This document shows, one piece after another, positions 22,186-35,089 of a stretch of 64,000 nucleotides of DNA; positions within the stretch are counted from its first letter, which is position 1; the number at the start of each line of letters is the position of its first letter. A program made the position numbers and the translations under genes. The DNA comes from Archilochus colubris. Lineage: Eukaryota; Chordata; Aves; Apodiformes; Trochilidae. The DNA lies in NCBI GenBank assembly GCA_023079485.1, contig CM041084.1, positions 101,660,467 to 101,724,466 of the forward strand, written 5' to 3'. Under the pieces are notes generated by a model. That model was given only the letters and a program-made list of their open reading frames with translations, made no database searches and was not told the DNA's origin.

Positions 22186-25100
22186 TGAGAGTATATATTT
22201 TAGTAGGGCACAGATATTTCTAAAAAGACACTAAAAAGATACTGCCAACATTTGTTCATAATCCAGCGGTAAGAATAGCCACATGATGGCTTTAGTTGGG
22301 AAGGATCAGGGCATGAACTTTATCTTCAGAGCCAGATGATGCTCTTCAAGCAGTAGCTAGCATCTGAGTCAAGAAGTGATTTCTGCACTCATGTCAAAGG
22401 AAATCTGCTTTATGTCTCTGTTTTATGAGAAGCAGTAATTTGCAATAATACTTTTCATCATTTTAGCAACTGCTTGGTGGTAATTCTATCATCCAGCTTG
22501 TTTTGGGAAGCCCAGCACAGTGAGGTAATAAACAAGATGGACAGTGTTGTGACATAGGCTAGTAGAATAATAGGAAGGTGTCTCTTTGAATTCCTTTCGT
22601 AGTGACAGTGCCTCATTTCCAGTCTCATGAAAATAGTGAGAAAAAATTAGAAATGGCAGTCATTTTTCATAATAGAATGAAGCTTGTAAGTGTGTTAGAG
22701 AACAATATATGCATGTAGTCCTGCCTGGAGAGGGTCCCTGCTTTGTTACCCCATCACATCTCGCTTTATTTTTCTTTTTCAAGGATGTTTGATTTTCTTC
22801 TACAGGTTTTTGAAAACAGAGGGTGAATTACTTTGCAATGACTAGTTGATTACAGTGAAGATATATTCTAGTTCTTAACTGCTAAGCAAAATACTTCAGT
22901 TCAGATGAAGAGTGTGAACTAATCTGTCTGTTAGAGCAATAGCAAAACTAGTAAAAATTATCAGATAGAAAAGTGTAAAAATCAAATATTTTCTCATACA
23001 CTTTAATTCTCTAAGGCAGCAAAGTAAGTAATTTCTAGCACTTCATAAAGAGTCAGGGAAATAATTTACCCTTCAGAAAACATCACAGGCTGCCATCTTA
23101 TTTACAGTAGGTTTTAAGCTCTTCTGATTTAAAGGCAGTGCCACTGTGGCAGGTTAGTCGTCTATTACACCCCTTTAAACCACATGAGCCTTCTTAACAG
23201 TGTCAGAGATCGTGTATTTGTGTTGTGCATGCAAGCAGGAATTGTTCTTGCTGATAGGGAGTGCAAGTGAGTTCATCTCTTCAGTGCATTTTGCTTTGAA
23301 GAATCCCATAAAACAAGCTAAACCAAAGAAACTTTGTATTGGCCAAAACACAGGTTGGTAGCAGAACTGTCCATCAGCAGAGCTTTACTCTCTTGTCCTA
23401 AATACAGAATGATCTGAAGACAGGAATAATGTAATTCATAGGCCTCCTCCTGATCATTTGTCTCTCTGTGACTAGAATTTATTCCTCACAAACATATCCT
23501 GGCAAGAATTTCGACTACCAAGTTTTGACAGATAAAAAGGAAGCTACATAAACTGCAAAGAATATTGGCAGGCCCAACAGCAGTGCACACATGATACGCA
23601 TTACTGTTCCACGTGTGAATAAAATAGGTGAATAGTACTGGGGTAAAATTCGTCCTGCCTCCCAGAGCAGTGCAGTGACAGTAAGCATACCTACTGTTTT
23701 CTCTAAATAAAATACACTGCATAGGGTGTGTTATTGAGGTATTATTTAATAGCCATATTATGCTTTCAGAATCTATATTTAATAAGTATTTGTGTGATGT
23801 AACACATTGTTTCATTTAAGAATGTGTGTGTTTCTGCTAAGAAACCCCCATAATTTCCAACTGAGAGAATATATACAGTAAAGCTAGTAAAAGCAAAACC
23901 AATGAAATAATGCGGACAAACCAAGCATAGTAGCCTGCTTTACACCTGACTCCTCACTATTAGCTCGTTAGATCCTTGTACACTGAGGGTGCAGTGCTCA
24001 TCTTCTCCTCCCCAGCAGAGAGGAAGGGAGGTGAACAGCTTCATTCTTGCCTGTGTACTCACCAGCACAGCACAGATAGTGAAGATGGAGCTTGTTTTGC
24101 TGCAGCTGCCAGGAGCAAATGTCTATCCTTCTTGAGCACAAAGGAGTTGTGGCTTATTTCTAAGTGCTGAAGTAATGCTGTTGTCCCTTCCAATGCCTCT
24201 GGAATATAGTCTGGTATGGAAAAGTGAGCCGGGGACTATGAAAAGTGTTGGGATATGTACATCAGTACTGACAAGAACAGTTTTAGTGGGACCATGGTGA
24301 TGGACACTTGAGAAATATATGAGTTGTATTGATAACATGACTTACCCGTGTTTCATCTGTTGACAAATACTTATTTAGATGAGCCATTTTTAAAGTAAAA
24401 GCCTCACATCTTATGTAAATGTGCTGTTAGATTTCAAAAACCTGTTGGAAAGCTTCCCAATTCTGCCTTTCTGTATCTAGCCAGATCTGCCTTGATGAAT
24501 CCACACAACCTGGTATGTTTTCAGCATGCTTTGCCAGAGAAGCAAACAAACCAAGGACAGAAGAAAATAATGTGATTTCATCCTGCTAATAAGATCTGAC
24601 AGCACACCAAGCATGGCCGTAGCATGGCTCACAGAAACTGAGGGAGAGGCTCACTCATGGTACCCCATTTGTTAGCAGCCTTGCATAGGGTGTGTAATTA
24701 GGTAATTACTATAATCTCCTGTCTCTGTATGTTGTTAAATTTCATGTAGATACCTTTCTCTTCAGCCAAATTATTGATGAAAAATATTCTTTCCCTTAGA
24801 AACTAAACTTGGGGTTCAAAGAGAACAGATCAAAGTATCTTCAGTGTGCAAAGCCACTGATGTTAAGGAAGTAATTATGTGAGAGAAGCCTATATAGTCC
24901 TGGTAGGCAATTGAGGTCCTGTGCTGCAAAAAATGTCTGAAGTACTACAAAACCAAGAAAATAGGACTGAAACTTAGCTTGGGAATGTGACAAGTCTCTG
25001 CTGGCTTATACTTAGTGAGGAGCTGACCAGATTAGATGATGAGATAAAACCACAGCAGTTGGCATGGCAGGTTTGCACAAATGAGAGCTGAGACCAGGCT

Positions 25101-28100
25101 GGGCTGAATATGTTTCCTAGGTGAAGCTTCTCCCCTTTGGTAATTGCATTTTCATTTTTTATTACAAGGTGTGATACCTTGAAGGAAGGACCTGGATCAC
25201 TACATCTGTGTGCTTGATGTGTTGAGACATTTTATAGTGTTCTGAAAAGAATTCAGGCATGAAGAGGTTTGTTTTTTTTAAATCTTTTAAAACTCAAGGA
25301 TTTAAAAAGATGTGTGCAAGTATAAAAAACAAGTGAATGAAGATAATGTGTAGAGACTCAGAGTTCTTATTTTAACTGGCTATTATGTTTTAAAAAAAAT
25401 GTTAGTCTTTGAATTTAAAGTAAGCATAGACAAACACAAATGAGTGTACAGTGTCAAAAACAGTATCTTGTGACTTTGAGTGTGGAGTTATCTTTGTACA
25501 TTTTTTATTATGTTTATAAATATGTATGCACCTATTCTGATGCAAAGAGAGACTCAGAACTTTCAAATTAACTGTTCTTAATGTCTCCTATTTAGCAGGA
25601 ATTTTTAGAGTAGTAAAGACAGACTTTTAGCTCAATGGCAAATGATGAGGAGTTGAGTAAGAACTTGCATATATAAGTAGACTAAAATTTGTATCTAAGC
25701 AGCATGAAATATGTACAAATCAGCTGAATGTTAGTGCTCAGGTGGTCCCATAATTAATTTGTGGTTACAGAGATACCCTGACTTTAAATACCCTGGCTAA
25801 ATGCAGTCCATATTTAAAAGGTGTGGACACTTGTCTATTATTTTAGAGCAAAACATGCTCTAAAAGTACTAGTATTTATCTTAGTGATGTTTTTTACTCT
25901 TAAATTTCTATTGAAACATGCACTGTTGTTCTGTACAGACACAGTTTTTTTTTAAGTTGCTAGAATAATAAATGTTGTAGGATTGTGTTCTTTTTCCTTC
26001 CCTCCTCAGGAATCTAAAGCAAATAACATACCTGTTTCCCCTCAAACTCTGATTATTTTGATAGTTGAATGAAACTTGTGCCTCCATCACATAAGGATTT
26101 TCTGTAGAAGCATTGCCAAAACTCTTTACTTTCAGACAGAAGGAAAGTAACTAACATTTTTGGTGGCCATAAAAATGAAATATTTTGAAACTGTTGCATA
26201 ACTTGCTGCAAGTGCAGAAGTGGTTTGGCATACATGTTTAATAGTTTCACCTGTGGTGATGCTTGAGGGCAACCTCCAAGTCTTAATGCCGAACTCTAAT
26301 TAGTGTAGACAGGATCACAGCACTGGATTTCAAGGGACTGCAAGATAACCTGCAGACAAATTACCACTGAAGTAACATGACAAGTCTTGACAGTATGTTC
26401 AAATCATTTACAGAAAAAAAAAAATATATCCATTGACTCCAACGTTTCCTAATATTTTGGCTACCAAAACATTTTGCACCCCATACGTAGCTAGCTAGAC
26501 TTCTGGATAAGTATAGAAGTGGCACTGGAGCTGGAGGGTTTATGGTAATTCCATAAGCAGCAAAGTGTCTCTGCAAAGGAGAGATAAACAGTTAGTAATC
26601 CTCATAATTCCCCACTGATAGCCTATCCATCTCTGCTATGAATTAGAAAGCCCCGAGATTAGAAAGGCTAGGCAGGGTGTAGCTCACAGCATTAATCACA
26701 GTATTAGGACAGCAGTGTGCTTAGATTCTGTGTCCAAAGGGCTGGGATTTCTCCTTAGGTTAAAGCAACATAATGTAGTTTGGAATACATATTGATCAAA
26801 CTGCCAACCCAATGCAGAGATGATTTTACAGAAGACACTGCTATGCACTTCTTAAAACTTAGCTATCAACTGCAGACTTTTTGGAATAATACATTAATTT
26901 TCACTTTGAAGATCATACTCATGATTTTTTTAAGCTCTTCAAGTTTCCACATTAATATTTTTTGGTATATGTTTACCATTATTTAGATGGGATGAGGATC
27001 AGTTTTTCCTTAAACCTCTTGGTACTGGGAGGAGATTGAGCAAATAACTTCTGATCTTTTGGAATCTGCACATGACTGTACAAACTGCATGTGGTAGTGT
27101 AGTCACTGTCTGTGTGCAAATTCCTATTTAAATTTAAAATGTAAAAAGGTATCCTTAAAATTTTTTAGTTATTAGTTCTTCGAAGCACATAGTTGAACTA
27201 AATACATTTAATCAGAAATTTTCTTCTTAACACCATTTCATTTTGATGGTGGTCAGATGGAGAATGAAGAATTGTGGTTTGCCTCCATCACAGTATAACA
27301 TATTTTCCAAATCATATATAACTTTGTATTTAAACTAACCCTAAATAATAATTCTAAAAGCAGGTATTTTAGTTGTGTGCTTTTTATGAGAAACATTTTA
27401 TGTGTTCATATCTCAACTGCCAGATTTCAAAGTCTTTTTTGATATATACACAACTATAGTACTCAGGGGATGTAGTTGATGTATGTACTATTGTCATGTA
27501 AATCTTTTTTGAGGGGTCTAGCTCAATAAACTTTTGCTTGAGGAGCCATTTTGAGTAAGATTGTCTTTTCCAAAACTGACAGCCCATCAACGAATGTTGT
27601 TATCCTTGCTTGAACAGTAGCAGTTTATAAAGCTTTTGAGATAGTGTAGGTGTCTCCATCATCTTGTATGCTCTTGCTTTCGAGTGACAACAGGGTTTCT
27701 GGTTTTGTACTCATGAGAAAGTCTAAATGGGAATTTCTAGAAAAAGAAGCTCATTAACTACAGTGTGAAAAATGTCTGCTCAGCAAAGTGAGAAAAACAA
27801 CTTCACAGGGAAAAAGGAGCAGCATATCTGAAAGGTCCAGAATTACAGGTGGGAAAGGAAGATTCTTTCTGTGGTATTGAGAAAAGATAAGAATTGACGT
27901 ATGACTGTTAAAAAAGAAGGCATTGGCAAAAGAAGCACCAGTTTATCATCAGCACAGAGTTATTTAAGCTCAGTAGATACTGTAGCAAATCTGAGGATTC
28001 ACGTAACTGCAAATAAATGCCTGCAAGTTCACAGCATAAGACAAAAGACAGTTCCAGAGAGATGTTCATGAAAACACAGCACATACACCCTGTAGGGTAA

Positions 28101-28854
28101 ATAAAAAGTTCACAAACTGGAAACTGTGGAGGATGAAGAAAAACATTAAGCTGTGAGGTCCATGAACTTCCAGAGAAGAGGTAAGACACGTGTGTAAGAC
28201 ATCAGTGGAAAGATGTTTTGCAATGAAGATAGCTCCAAAAGGGAATGTTAGCACTGAATGGCAGTAAAGAAATACATCTTTAACAGCATACATGTCTTTG
28301 TATGCAGCTGACTTCTGAAACATTATGAAATTCAAAATGTTAGCAGGGGAGGGCTAATGGTCTGATCTACTCTTCCTCTGGATGGATATTTGAGAAGAGC
28401 AATGGGGATTTTCGGCAGTTTTATAAATTGTGTCAGTGGACCCTCATACAGTATTGGTCACCACGCTTTGTGGCTGGACAATAAACAGCAGAGTTTCTGA
28501 TGGGAAGGTGAGTAAGGACTCTTGCATTTATGGTACTTGTTAATCATGGACAGATTGGGATACCCAACTGAACATGAAAGAAACTAAACCAAAGGTCAGT
28601 GTTGATACCTTGAGCTGTATCTGGTAGAAGCCATTAGGTAACATCTAAAATTCTATAAATACTGTTAGAAAGTGGCATGCTTCAATCTGCAATATTTTCC
28701 AGCACACCAAGGAGAAAATGATGTGCTTAATGGTGTAGTACAAGGAAGTAAAATTGTCACCTGCTTTAATTCCTCAGGGAAACTCAACCAGTATTAGAAT
28801 ACTCTGTGGAAAGCTGTTCAGATCCTTCTTTCTTTTCAAAGTACTTTTACAAAA

Positions 28855-28918
28855 CTAAAAAGCAACAACAAAAAACAAGCCAACAAACCAAACCAACAAA
28901 AAACAAGCAAAAAAAATT
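28855..28918. repeat. CAAA/CAA-rich low-complexity tract
   Basis: About 64 bases made almost only of A and C with scattered G, in CAAA, CAACA and CCAA units. Confidence 0.85.
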
Positions 28919-30188
28919 TTAGCATCACATATGGCTATTTCAGTGCAGATGAGTGAACCTCTGGATCTGAGGTATGAGAATTATATTGCAGCTCTACCCT
29001 ATGTCTTTAGCAATACTGGAGTGCACGTATAAATGATTTGTAGATCCACTATATTCCAAATCATTCAGCATTGCATAGTCAAAGCAGTGCTGCTGGTGCT
29101 TCCATGGTGTCCTGAGCATATTGACAAATTATACTAAAAGCCTTGTTTAAGGCACTCTTGAGATAAGAAACAGTAATGTATTGATCACCTATGGATAGTC
29201 TGGTTGATTTTATTAGTTCTAATTTGATATCACGGGGAATTCTGTGCCTAGAAATAATGTGGGTTTCGGACAGGGAGTATTTGGCAGTTTTTACCATTAA
29301 ACAGTCCTGCTTTTTCTGTAATCTCTTGCCCTGTTCACTCTGAATTTTTTCAAGATCAGCATAAAAGAAAGCAAGGTTGTTGCATGGTCCTTGCATGTGC
29401 AGTTATATTTCATTGCATCCTACGCAGCCACAGAATATCTTGGATAAGAAAGCATCATTGGGAAAACATGTCATCATGTAGTTGGAATGATCAACAGAGG
29501 GCATAGTAAGCTTACAGAAGCAACAGTATGGTATCCTGTACCTTTTCAGACCTGATTTACTAACATGTCTGAAGCTATTCTGGGGAGTTATAATAATTTC
29601 TTAGTCTCAGTAAGCTCCATGTTAGCTTTTGATTTATTTCTGAACATTTAAATTTGGGCACTTTGTTACAATAAAACAGTGATGGATATATACATGGCTT
29701 TTTTGTTCTTGACAGTATTGCCAGTTCACTTGTGTGTAAGAAGTGCCTGCTTGAGGAACTAGTTGACAATGGTTCAGAGGTATTTGGCTTGCTTGTTTCT
29801 ACTAAAAATACCTTAGTATCTGAAGCTAAACCAATTCTCTCTTTTGATTAGCTCTAAGTAGGAGGGAAAGGAGAGACTTAGCTTGCTGGAGTAGAGCTGC
29901 AAACTCTGGCTGAGCAGATGCTGGTGCTGCGATGACTGGAGACAGAAGTGGTGAAATGTGACTTCTTTTGTGGAGTTTGATGCCTGAGCTAACAAGTCCT
30001 ACCAAGACAGCTATGTTGCTTCCAGAGACTTCATCCGTTGCATGTACATGGCACTGAGCTGTCCCATGTGGATTTGTGGCTCAGGTTACAGGTAACTGCC
30101 CTGCTGGCTAATACAAGCACACCTCTAGTCATAAATACCAATTTACTTCTCTGAAAGCAGAGGTTCAGTTGAAAGGAAAGCACATGTA

Positions 30189-30206
30189 AGGATTACATGT
30201 AATCCT
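30189..30206. repeat. 18-bp perfect palindrome
   Basis: AGGATTACATGTAATCCT equals its reverse complement with no spacer. Confidence 0.9.
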
Positions 30207-30601
30207 GGGGGTGACTGCATTAAAGCTGCTATGCAAAGACATAGCAGCAGTGAAAATTTCTTCCTAATCAATCGGCTTACTGAGTGCTTACGAACTGCTC
30301 TGTACATAGGCAGTTATATTCCAGGATAATTGAGTCAAAATGTAACTCGGAGTATAGGTCACATCCTGCTATTCTTTTATATTAGATGACACTGGTAGTT
30401 AAAGAAGTGCTTCCAATGATATTGTAGATATTTTTCAGACTAGCAGCTGTCAGTTTAAAATTTTCTGCATTTGGCTGCTTGCTCTGTTACTATGTTCTAT
30501 CAGAAAGTCCTCATGCCTGGAATGTGAAAGTCACCCTGTTGAGACTGGATACATTTTATACATCATTTTTGGACTCCTTCTGAAAGGTTGTCTTTTCTAA
30601 G

Positions 30602-30644
30602 TTGCTGAGTTAGATGCCTTATTAGCAGAACCCCTTTCAAAAAG
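30602..30644 (+). other. Candidate microexon, unknown gene (weak)
   Basis: 43 bases lie between an acceptor-like TTGTCTTTTCTAAG and a donor-like AAAAAG then GTGAGG. One frame is open and reads AELDALLAEPLSK; the other two have stops. The length is short, the peptide is not recognised, and chance is the simpler explanation. Confidence 0.12.
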
Positions 30645-31597
30645 GTGAGGGGGTCATTCCTGTACTTCATGAAGTTTTTCAGCTTTCCTGTTGGTGTCCC
30701 AGGATGTTTCCAGCCTGTTGCCCTTTTCTACCTTCTTCTGAAGCAGGTCTCTTTCCCTTAATTCCCTTGATGGCTCCATTCCCTTGTTGAAAATCTATTG
30801 CATGTTGGTTTCATTTTGCCAACTACCCTGTAAATAAAAAAGTATTTTTTTCAGATAGTAGTCCATATAGTTTCTTAAAGAGAATCCAGCTCACTCTGTA
30901 TCTTGGACAACTCAAAACTCCTCCAACTGCATCCCTTTGTAACCATCATATGGAAAAGCAGGAAAACTGTGATATACATGTATTGCCTTCCTGTCCAGAG
31001 TGGTGTGGGAAAACAGTCTGCGGAGGCTTAAGGATTCCATGTGCACATCAATATGATTGTATGAAATCGTTTATTAGCAACTTACACTCACTTTATATAG
31101 AGAAGTCTTGTTTACACCATCTTATTATGCAGGTGGCTTTGTATTCCAATTACACATACCATTCTCACGGAAAGATTCTTCTCACATAATTATTTTCCTC
31201 TTCTGTTGCCAATTAAGTTATCTCTTTCCCAGTAGCTCATTCTCAGAAAGCCTCTAACTAGGCCTCAATAACCATTAACCCAATGTGGCCTAAATTGAAG
31301 TAAGTCAGGATTGCTCACAACCTGTGTATTTCTGAACTGTTTCCCCAACAGAGTGGGAAAACAATTATTTTCACTGAAATGCTTAGTCTCTTCTCCTTTC
31401 AGTTCCTGTCAGCTGCTTGCCAGATTAAATTCTACAAAATAAAATATTTTGGTTTGTTTTTTCTGGTCCAGCAAAACTCTCCTTATAGTTGGAAGTACTT
31501 TAATGAAGGGGAAAAAAAAAAAGGTGGGAGGGAATTGAGCATTTGAATGAAACTTGGTGATGTTCTGGTTTAATTTGGGGAATGTATGATTTAACAG

Positions 31598-31763
31598 AGA
31601 ATCACAGATTGGTAGAAATCAGAAGGGGCCTCTGGAGATCATCTCATCCAATCTCTTAAGGCAGGTCCACCTAGAACATGTTGCAGAGGATCATGTCCAT
31701 GCAAGTTTTGACTGTCTCCAAAGAAGAAGACCACATCTCTAGGCAGCATGACCTGGTGCTCTA
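31598..31763 (-). mobile_element. CR1 LINE 3' relic, minus strand
   Basis: It begins GAGAATCACAGATTGG (the reversed tail), then reads GGGGCCTCTGGAGATCATCT and CATGTCCATGCAAGTTTTGA, matching the 3'-UTR and last ORF2 codons of the subfamily seen in reverse at 8617-8977. Only about 165 bases remain, with many substitutions, so it is an old copy. Confidence 0.82.
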
Positions 31764-33682
31764 AAAATCACACATTAAAAGCCTTGAGTCTGATTTCAGC
31801 TGGGAGTTCACGTGTGACATTATGAGATCAGGGTGGGGGAAACCTTTGTAGCAAGTGAGAAATGGGCACTATTACATTGTACTTTATTTTGTAGATGCTA
31901 AATTTCTTAAAAATGTGCCATATTAAAATAATAATCTTCAAGGTGTTGGGGGAAAAACAAAAAGTAATAAAAGGTATTCTGAAATACGGAAGATGTATCA
32001 AGCAGCAAGAGTGCTTTAGGTTATAAATATTCTAATATAGTTATGTGTATTCTAAATCACCATTTGTAGTCCAGCTGGGAAAGGCTAATTTTTCATTCTG
32101 TAAGACTGGGCAAATGTCAGTCAGTGCTGAATTCTCAGGGTATAATTCAGGATTGTGGCTACATAGTTACTGGAGAAGTGGGAAAACTGCACATGTGTAT
32201 CCAGAAGCAGAAATTTCCCTTTAGTTGCAAGGCTTGCTTTAGTCAGTGTCATATGAGATAGTATAGCACCTCAGGCAAGAAAATGTGACTGTTTAATACT
32301 GGAGACAGATCTCATGCTGAAGCCCAGAATCCGAAGTATAAATGTTGTTTGTTTGTGTTGTAACAGAGAAAAAGAGCAATAATCCCAACTGGCAGTGCAA
32401 AAATAACCAGATTGGAGGGTGGAAGGAAAAAGAAGGAAAAGGGAAGAGTAAAATGGAGACACAAGTCATTACTCTGTAGCCACAGTTCCCTTGCAAGGAG
32501 AAGCAGCGAGGCAACATCTTATTCAGGGGTACGTGGTAATAATTGTTTCATTGGTGTATGGTGACTCTGCAAGTGGGTAGCAGACACAGAACTGCTGTAC
32601 CCCAGCATTTGAAAAGCCTAGAGAGAATTATGGAGATAAAGGGGAGCATGCATCCTCTAGTTCACTTCTGGAAATGTTAATATCTTGTGGTCAGTTGTAT
32701 CATAACTTTCCTTAAATATATTTTTAATATCGGATTATTACTGTTTCTAGGGTTTGTTTTTTTTTTTTTTGTATTTTTTTGTTTGTTTGTTTTTGTTTGG
32801 TTGGTTTTTTTTTTGTTTTGTTGTTGTTGTTTTTTTTCTCCATAAGTTTCTCTCTGACTGTCTCTTTGGTAACTCCTGGTCTCACACAAATAGTTCTAAT
32901 CTAATCTTGATGATTCAAGCATCGGGAAGGATAGATTCATCATGATCAAAGATGGTGGTACAGCTGCAGATCCTTATTTTTCATTCCTCTTTCCCTGATC
33001 ATCATATTATTTGTTGTAGATGCTGAGGGATGATGGCATGTTTAGTTCCTGATATGCTGATATTGTAGGTTTTCTTCGTATTCATGTAAATGATATACAC
33101 CTCATCTGCAATGGAAGGACAGAGTTCTGAGATGGAATCTCCCATCTTTTTCTGCTTCAGAAGTGAGCTTTGATAAGACATTATTTGGGACCGGAAAGAT
33201 GAGAAGTAGAAAATATGAGACTGTAAAAGTTCTCTGAATGCCTTCTGGATGTCTATTACTTTTTTTCCTCATGAAAATAAATGTAAATGTTCTCTTCTCA
33301 AATGTTTTTAAAAAATCAATATATTTTCCTTGCAAAGTACTGCTGCTAGGTATTACACAGACTGCCTTTTTTAAAGTTTGTATCATAAATAAAACACAGT
33401 GGGATATTTTAGCAGTAATGCATAATATTTCTTTACATTATTTTATCGTTTTGTTTTATACTATATGTTTGGAGCTTGGACCTTTTCTCTTGGTAAAAGT
33501 TCCTAGTTCCTTCTGGTCATTTTTCTCCCCAGTGCTGTAAAAAAATAGAAGGCAACATATAATTACATTTCTTCATAGCTGTGTGGTCTGGGGAGGGCTG
33601 AAATAACCCAGGCTCCATTCAAAGACTGCAAGCATTGCCTCTTGTTTTACTGCAGAAGCAAATAGAAAATCCTGTATCAGGG
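31764..33682. other. Unique-looking non-coding DNA
   Basis: It contains a purine-rich patch near 32400-32450 and a long T/G-rich tract at 32751-32838. Short frames across the T/G tract encode only Phe/Val/Leu runs or Lys/Asn/Gln runs and are artefacts of composition. Confidence 0.55.
32751..32838. repeat. T/G-rich low-complexity tract (GTTT)n-like
   Basis: About 88 bases of T with regularly spaced G, including GTTTGTTTGTTT and TTGTTGTTGTT segments. Confidence 0.92.
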
Positions 33683-34300
33683 CTGGGATAACCCCACGGA
33701 ACAGCACAGATTGGGAGGGCAGCCTACTAGAAAGCAGCTTTGTAGGTGCTGAAGGTATTCACAGACAAGCTATGTATGAGTCTGAATTGTGCTCTTGCAG
33801 TAAAAATAGGCAATCCCAGGCAATGTTAGCAAGCATAACCAGCAGGTCCTTCCTTTCTGACTGTCTTTTGTGAGACCATATCAACCATTAGCAGTTTGGG
33901 GTCCCCCAGTACAATAAAGTCACTGTTGGGTCAAGTCTAGCAGAGAGGTCATGGGGCTTAAGTACATCTGGGGTTAATGCAGGTGAATCTGAGAGAGCCA
34001 GGTTTGTTCAGCATTGAAAAGAGATGCCTGGTGAGAGGTCCTATCGCTGTCTTCAGGCGCCTGGGGCATACAGAGAAAACGGAGTCAGGCACTTCTCAGA
34101 GGTCTGTAATGAAAGGAGAAGAATCCACAGATAAAATAATACACAGGATATTCCATCTTGAGGTGTGCTGGGGGGGGAAGATATTCCGAGTTTGGGGCTC
34201 AGGGGAGAACTGGAGCAGATGTCCTGAGAGGGTGTCGGATGTTCATCTTTGGAGGTACTCAAAATTTGCTTTGGACTGGGTGGCTTGGACCAGGCATAGT
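33683..34300 (+). mobile_element. Decayed CR1 LINE fragment, plus strand
   Basis: The order of recognisable CR1 blocks is kept but each is heavily mutated. CTGGGATAACCCCACGG and a GAAAGCAGCTTTG block come first. They are followed by an ACCAGCAGGTC block, GGGGTCCCCCAGTACAATAA, AGGTTTGTTCAGCATTGAAA, and a segment encoding CFRRLG-like residues. It ends with a GGAGGTACTCAAAATTTGCT block before the 3' tail. The tail itself is not visible, so the 3' end is lost or diverged. A 144-codon plus-strand frame (33977-34411) overlaps it but is in frame with the ancestral ORF2 only at its start (EPGLFSIEKR). Confidence 0.75.
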
Positions 34301-34753
34301 CTGGAGATTGATGTCAAATTACACGATCTGGGTATACTAAAACAGGACAAGAGGGAGACTAACTGGATTTCCAGCAGAGCTATGCAGCATAGGAGGCATC
34401 TTCTTATTTAGATTTGTCCAAATGTTTGTGGGTTGGTTTCTTTTGCTGGAACACTTCTGGCTCTTTCCTTGGCCTTAAGGACAATTCTCTGGTTTCTCAT
34501 TTAAAAATAAGTTTTGATTATTTATATGTTTGCCAGAGTTGCAATTATAGCAGTAAATCTTTCTCCTGATAACTCTAGTAACTGATAAGGACCTTAACAA
34601 TCCAGTGTCCCAATTTTTTTTTTCTTTTTTGTAAGCTTTGATCAGTGGATAACAAAATCAATTTCTGAATTGTTCTGGTTTGAGCTTAACTTGGATACTT
34701 TCTGTAAACAGTAGAGATGATTACACTTATCTGTGTCTTGGTTTCTGCTTTAG

Positions 34754-34817
34754 GCTCTCAACAAGGTCCAGCAGATATTCTGGTGAACAAGATAAAAAAC
34801 TACCAGTTTCCAAACAG
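34754..34817 (+). other. Candidate internal exon, unknown gene
   Basis: 64 bases lie between a pyrimidine-rich acceptor (GTGTCTTGGTTTCTGCTTTAG) trimmed here to its last part TTGGTTTCTGCTTTAG and a near-perfect donor CAG then GTGAGACC. Two frames are open. One gives LSTRSSRYSGEQDKKLPVSK and one more residue; the other gives SQQGPADILVNKIKNYQFPN. Neither is recognised with confidence. The acceptor-donor pair is the best balanced in the window. Two open frames out of three in 64 bases is not unusual, so the splice signals carry the argument. It could be an internal exon of a gene whose introns fill this window, or chance. Confidence 0.28.
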
Positions 34818-35038
34818 GTGAGACCCAATGTAATCCTGGGTGTAAAAAAAATTAAATTAAAAAGTGTAGCTTTATTTTAAATAACTCATTTGCTTTGAAC
34901 CCATTTGTGAGATATTATTTACCTATCTGTAAGCTGCTTTCTTAGACCTGGAGATCTGCAGTTGCTCCCTAGTTGCCCTGCTTTGAGCCTATACAGACTG
35001 AGCAGCTGTCTAGTTAAAAAAAACTCCTAAGAAAGTAT

Positions 35039-35089
35039 TTTCACTCATCAATGTGACTTCTTCTTCACTCACCAATGTGATTTCCTGCA
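35039..35089. repeat. Two-copy tandem repeat, about 24-bp unit
   Basis: A unit beginning TTCACTCATCAATGTGACTT is followed directly by a diverged second copy beginning TTCACTCACCAATGTGATTT. Confidence 0.8.

Larger units (their letters stand above)
20988..31597. other. Long repeat-poor non-coding stretch
   Basis: About 10.6 kb with no recognisable CR1 copy, the longest such interval here. It contains a purine-rich patch around 22091-22185, a CAAA-rich tract at 28855-28918, an 18-bp palindrome at 30189-30206 and a weak exon-like segment at 30602-30644. Minus-strand frames of 109 codons (23486-23815) and 105 codons (29079-29396) show no family resemblance and no good splice sites. The lack of insertions could reflect constraint or chance. 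Confidence 0.5.

Noticed and set aside
24060..24120. Minus-strand exon-like segment with a GTGAGTA donor
   Set aside because: The donor is good, but the acceptor side has a poor pyrimidine tract and the segment is under 45 bases.
32677..32945. Frames rich in Phe/Val or Lys/Asn/Gln
   Set aside because: They are translations of the T/G-rich low-complexity tract.
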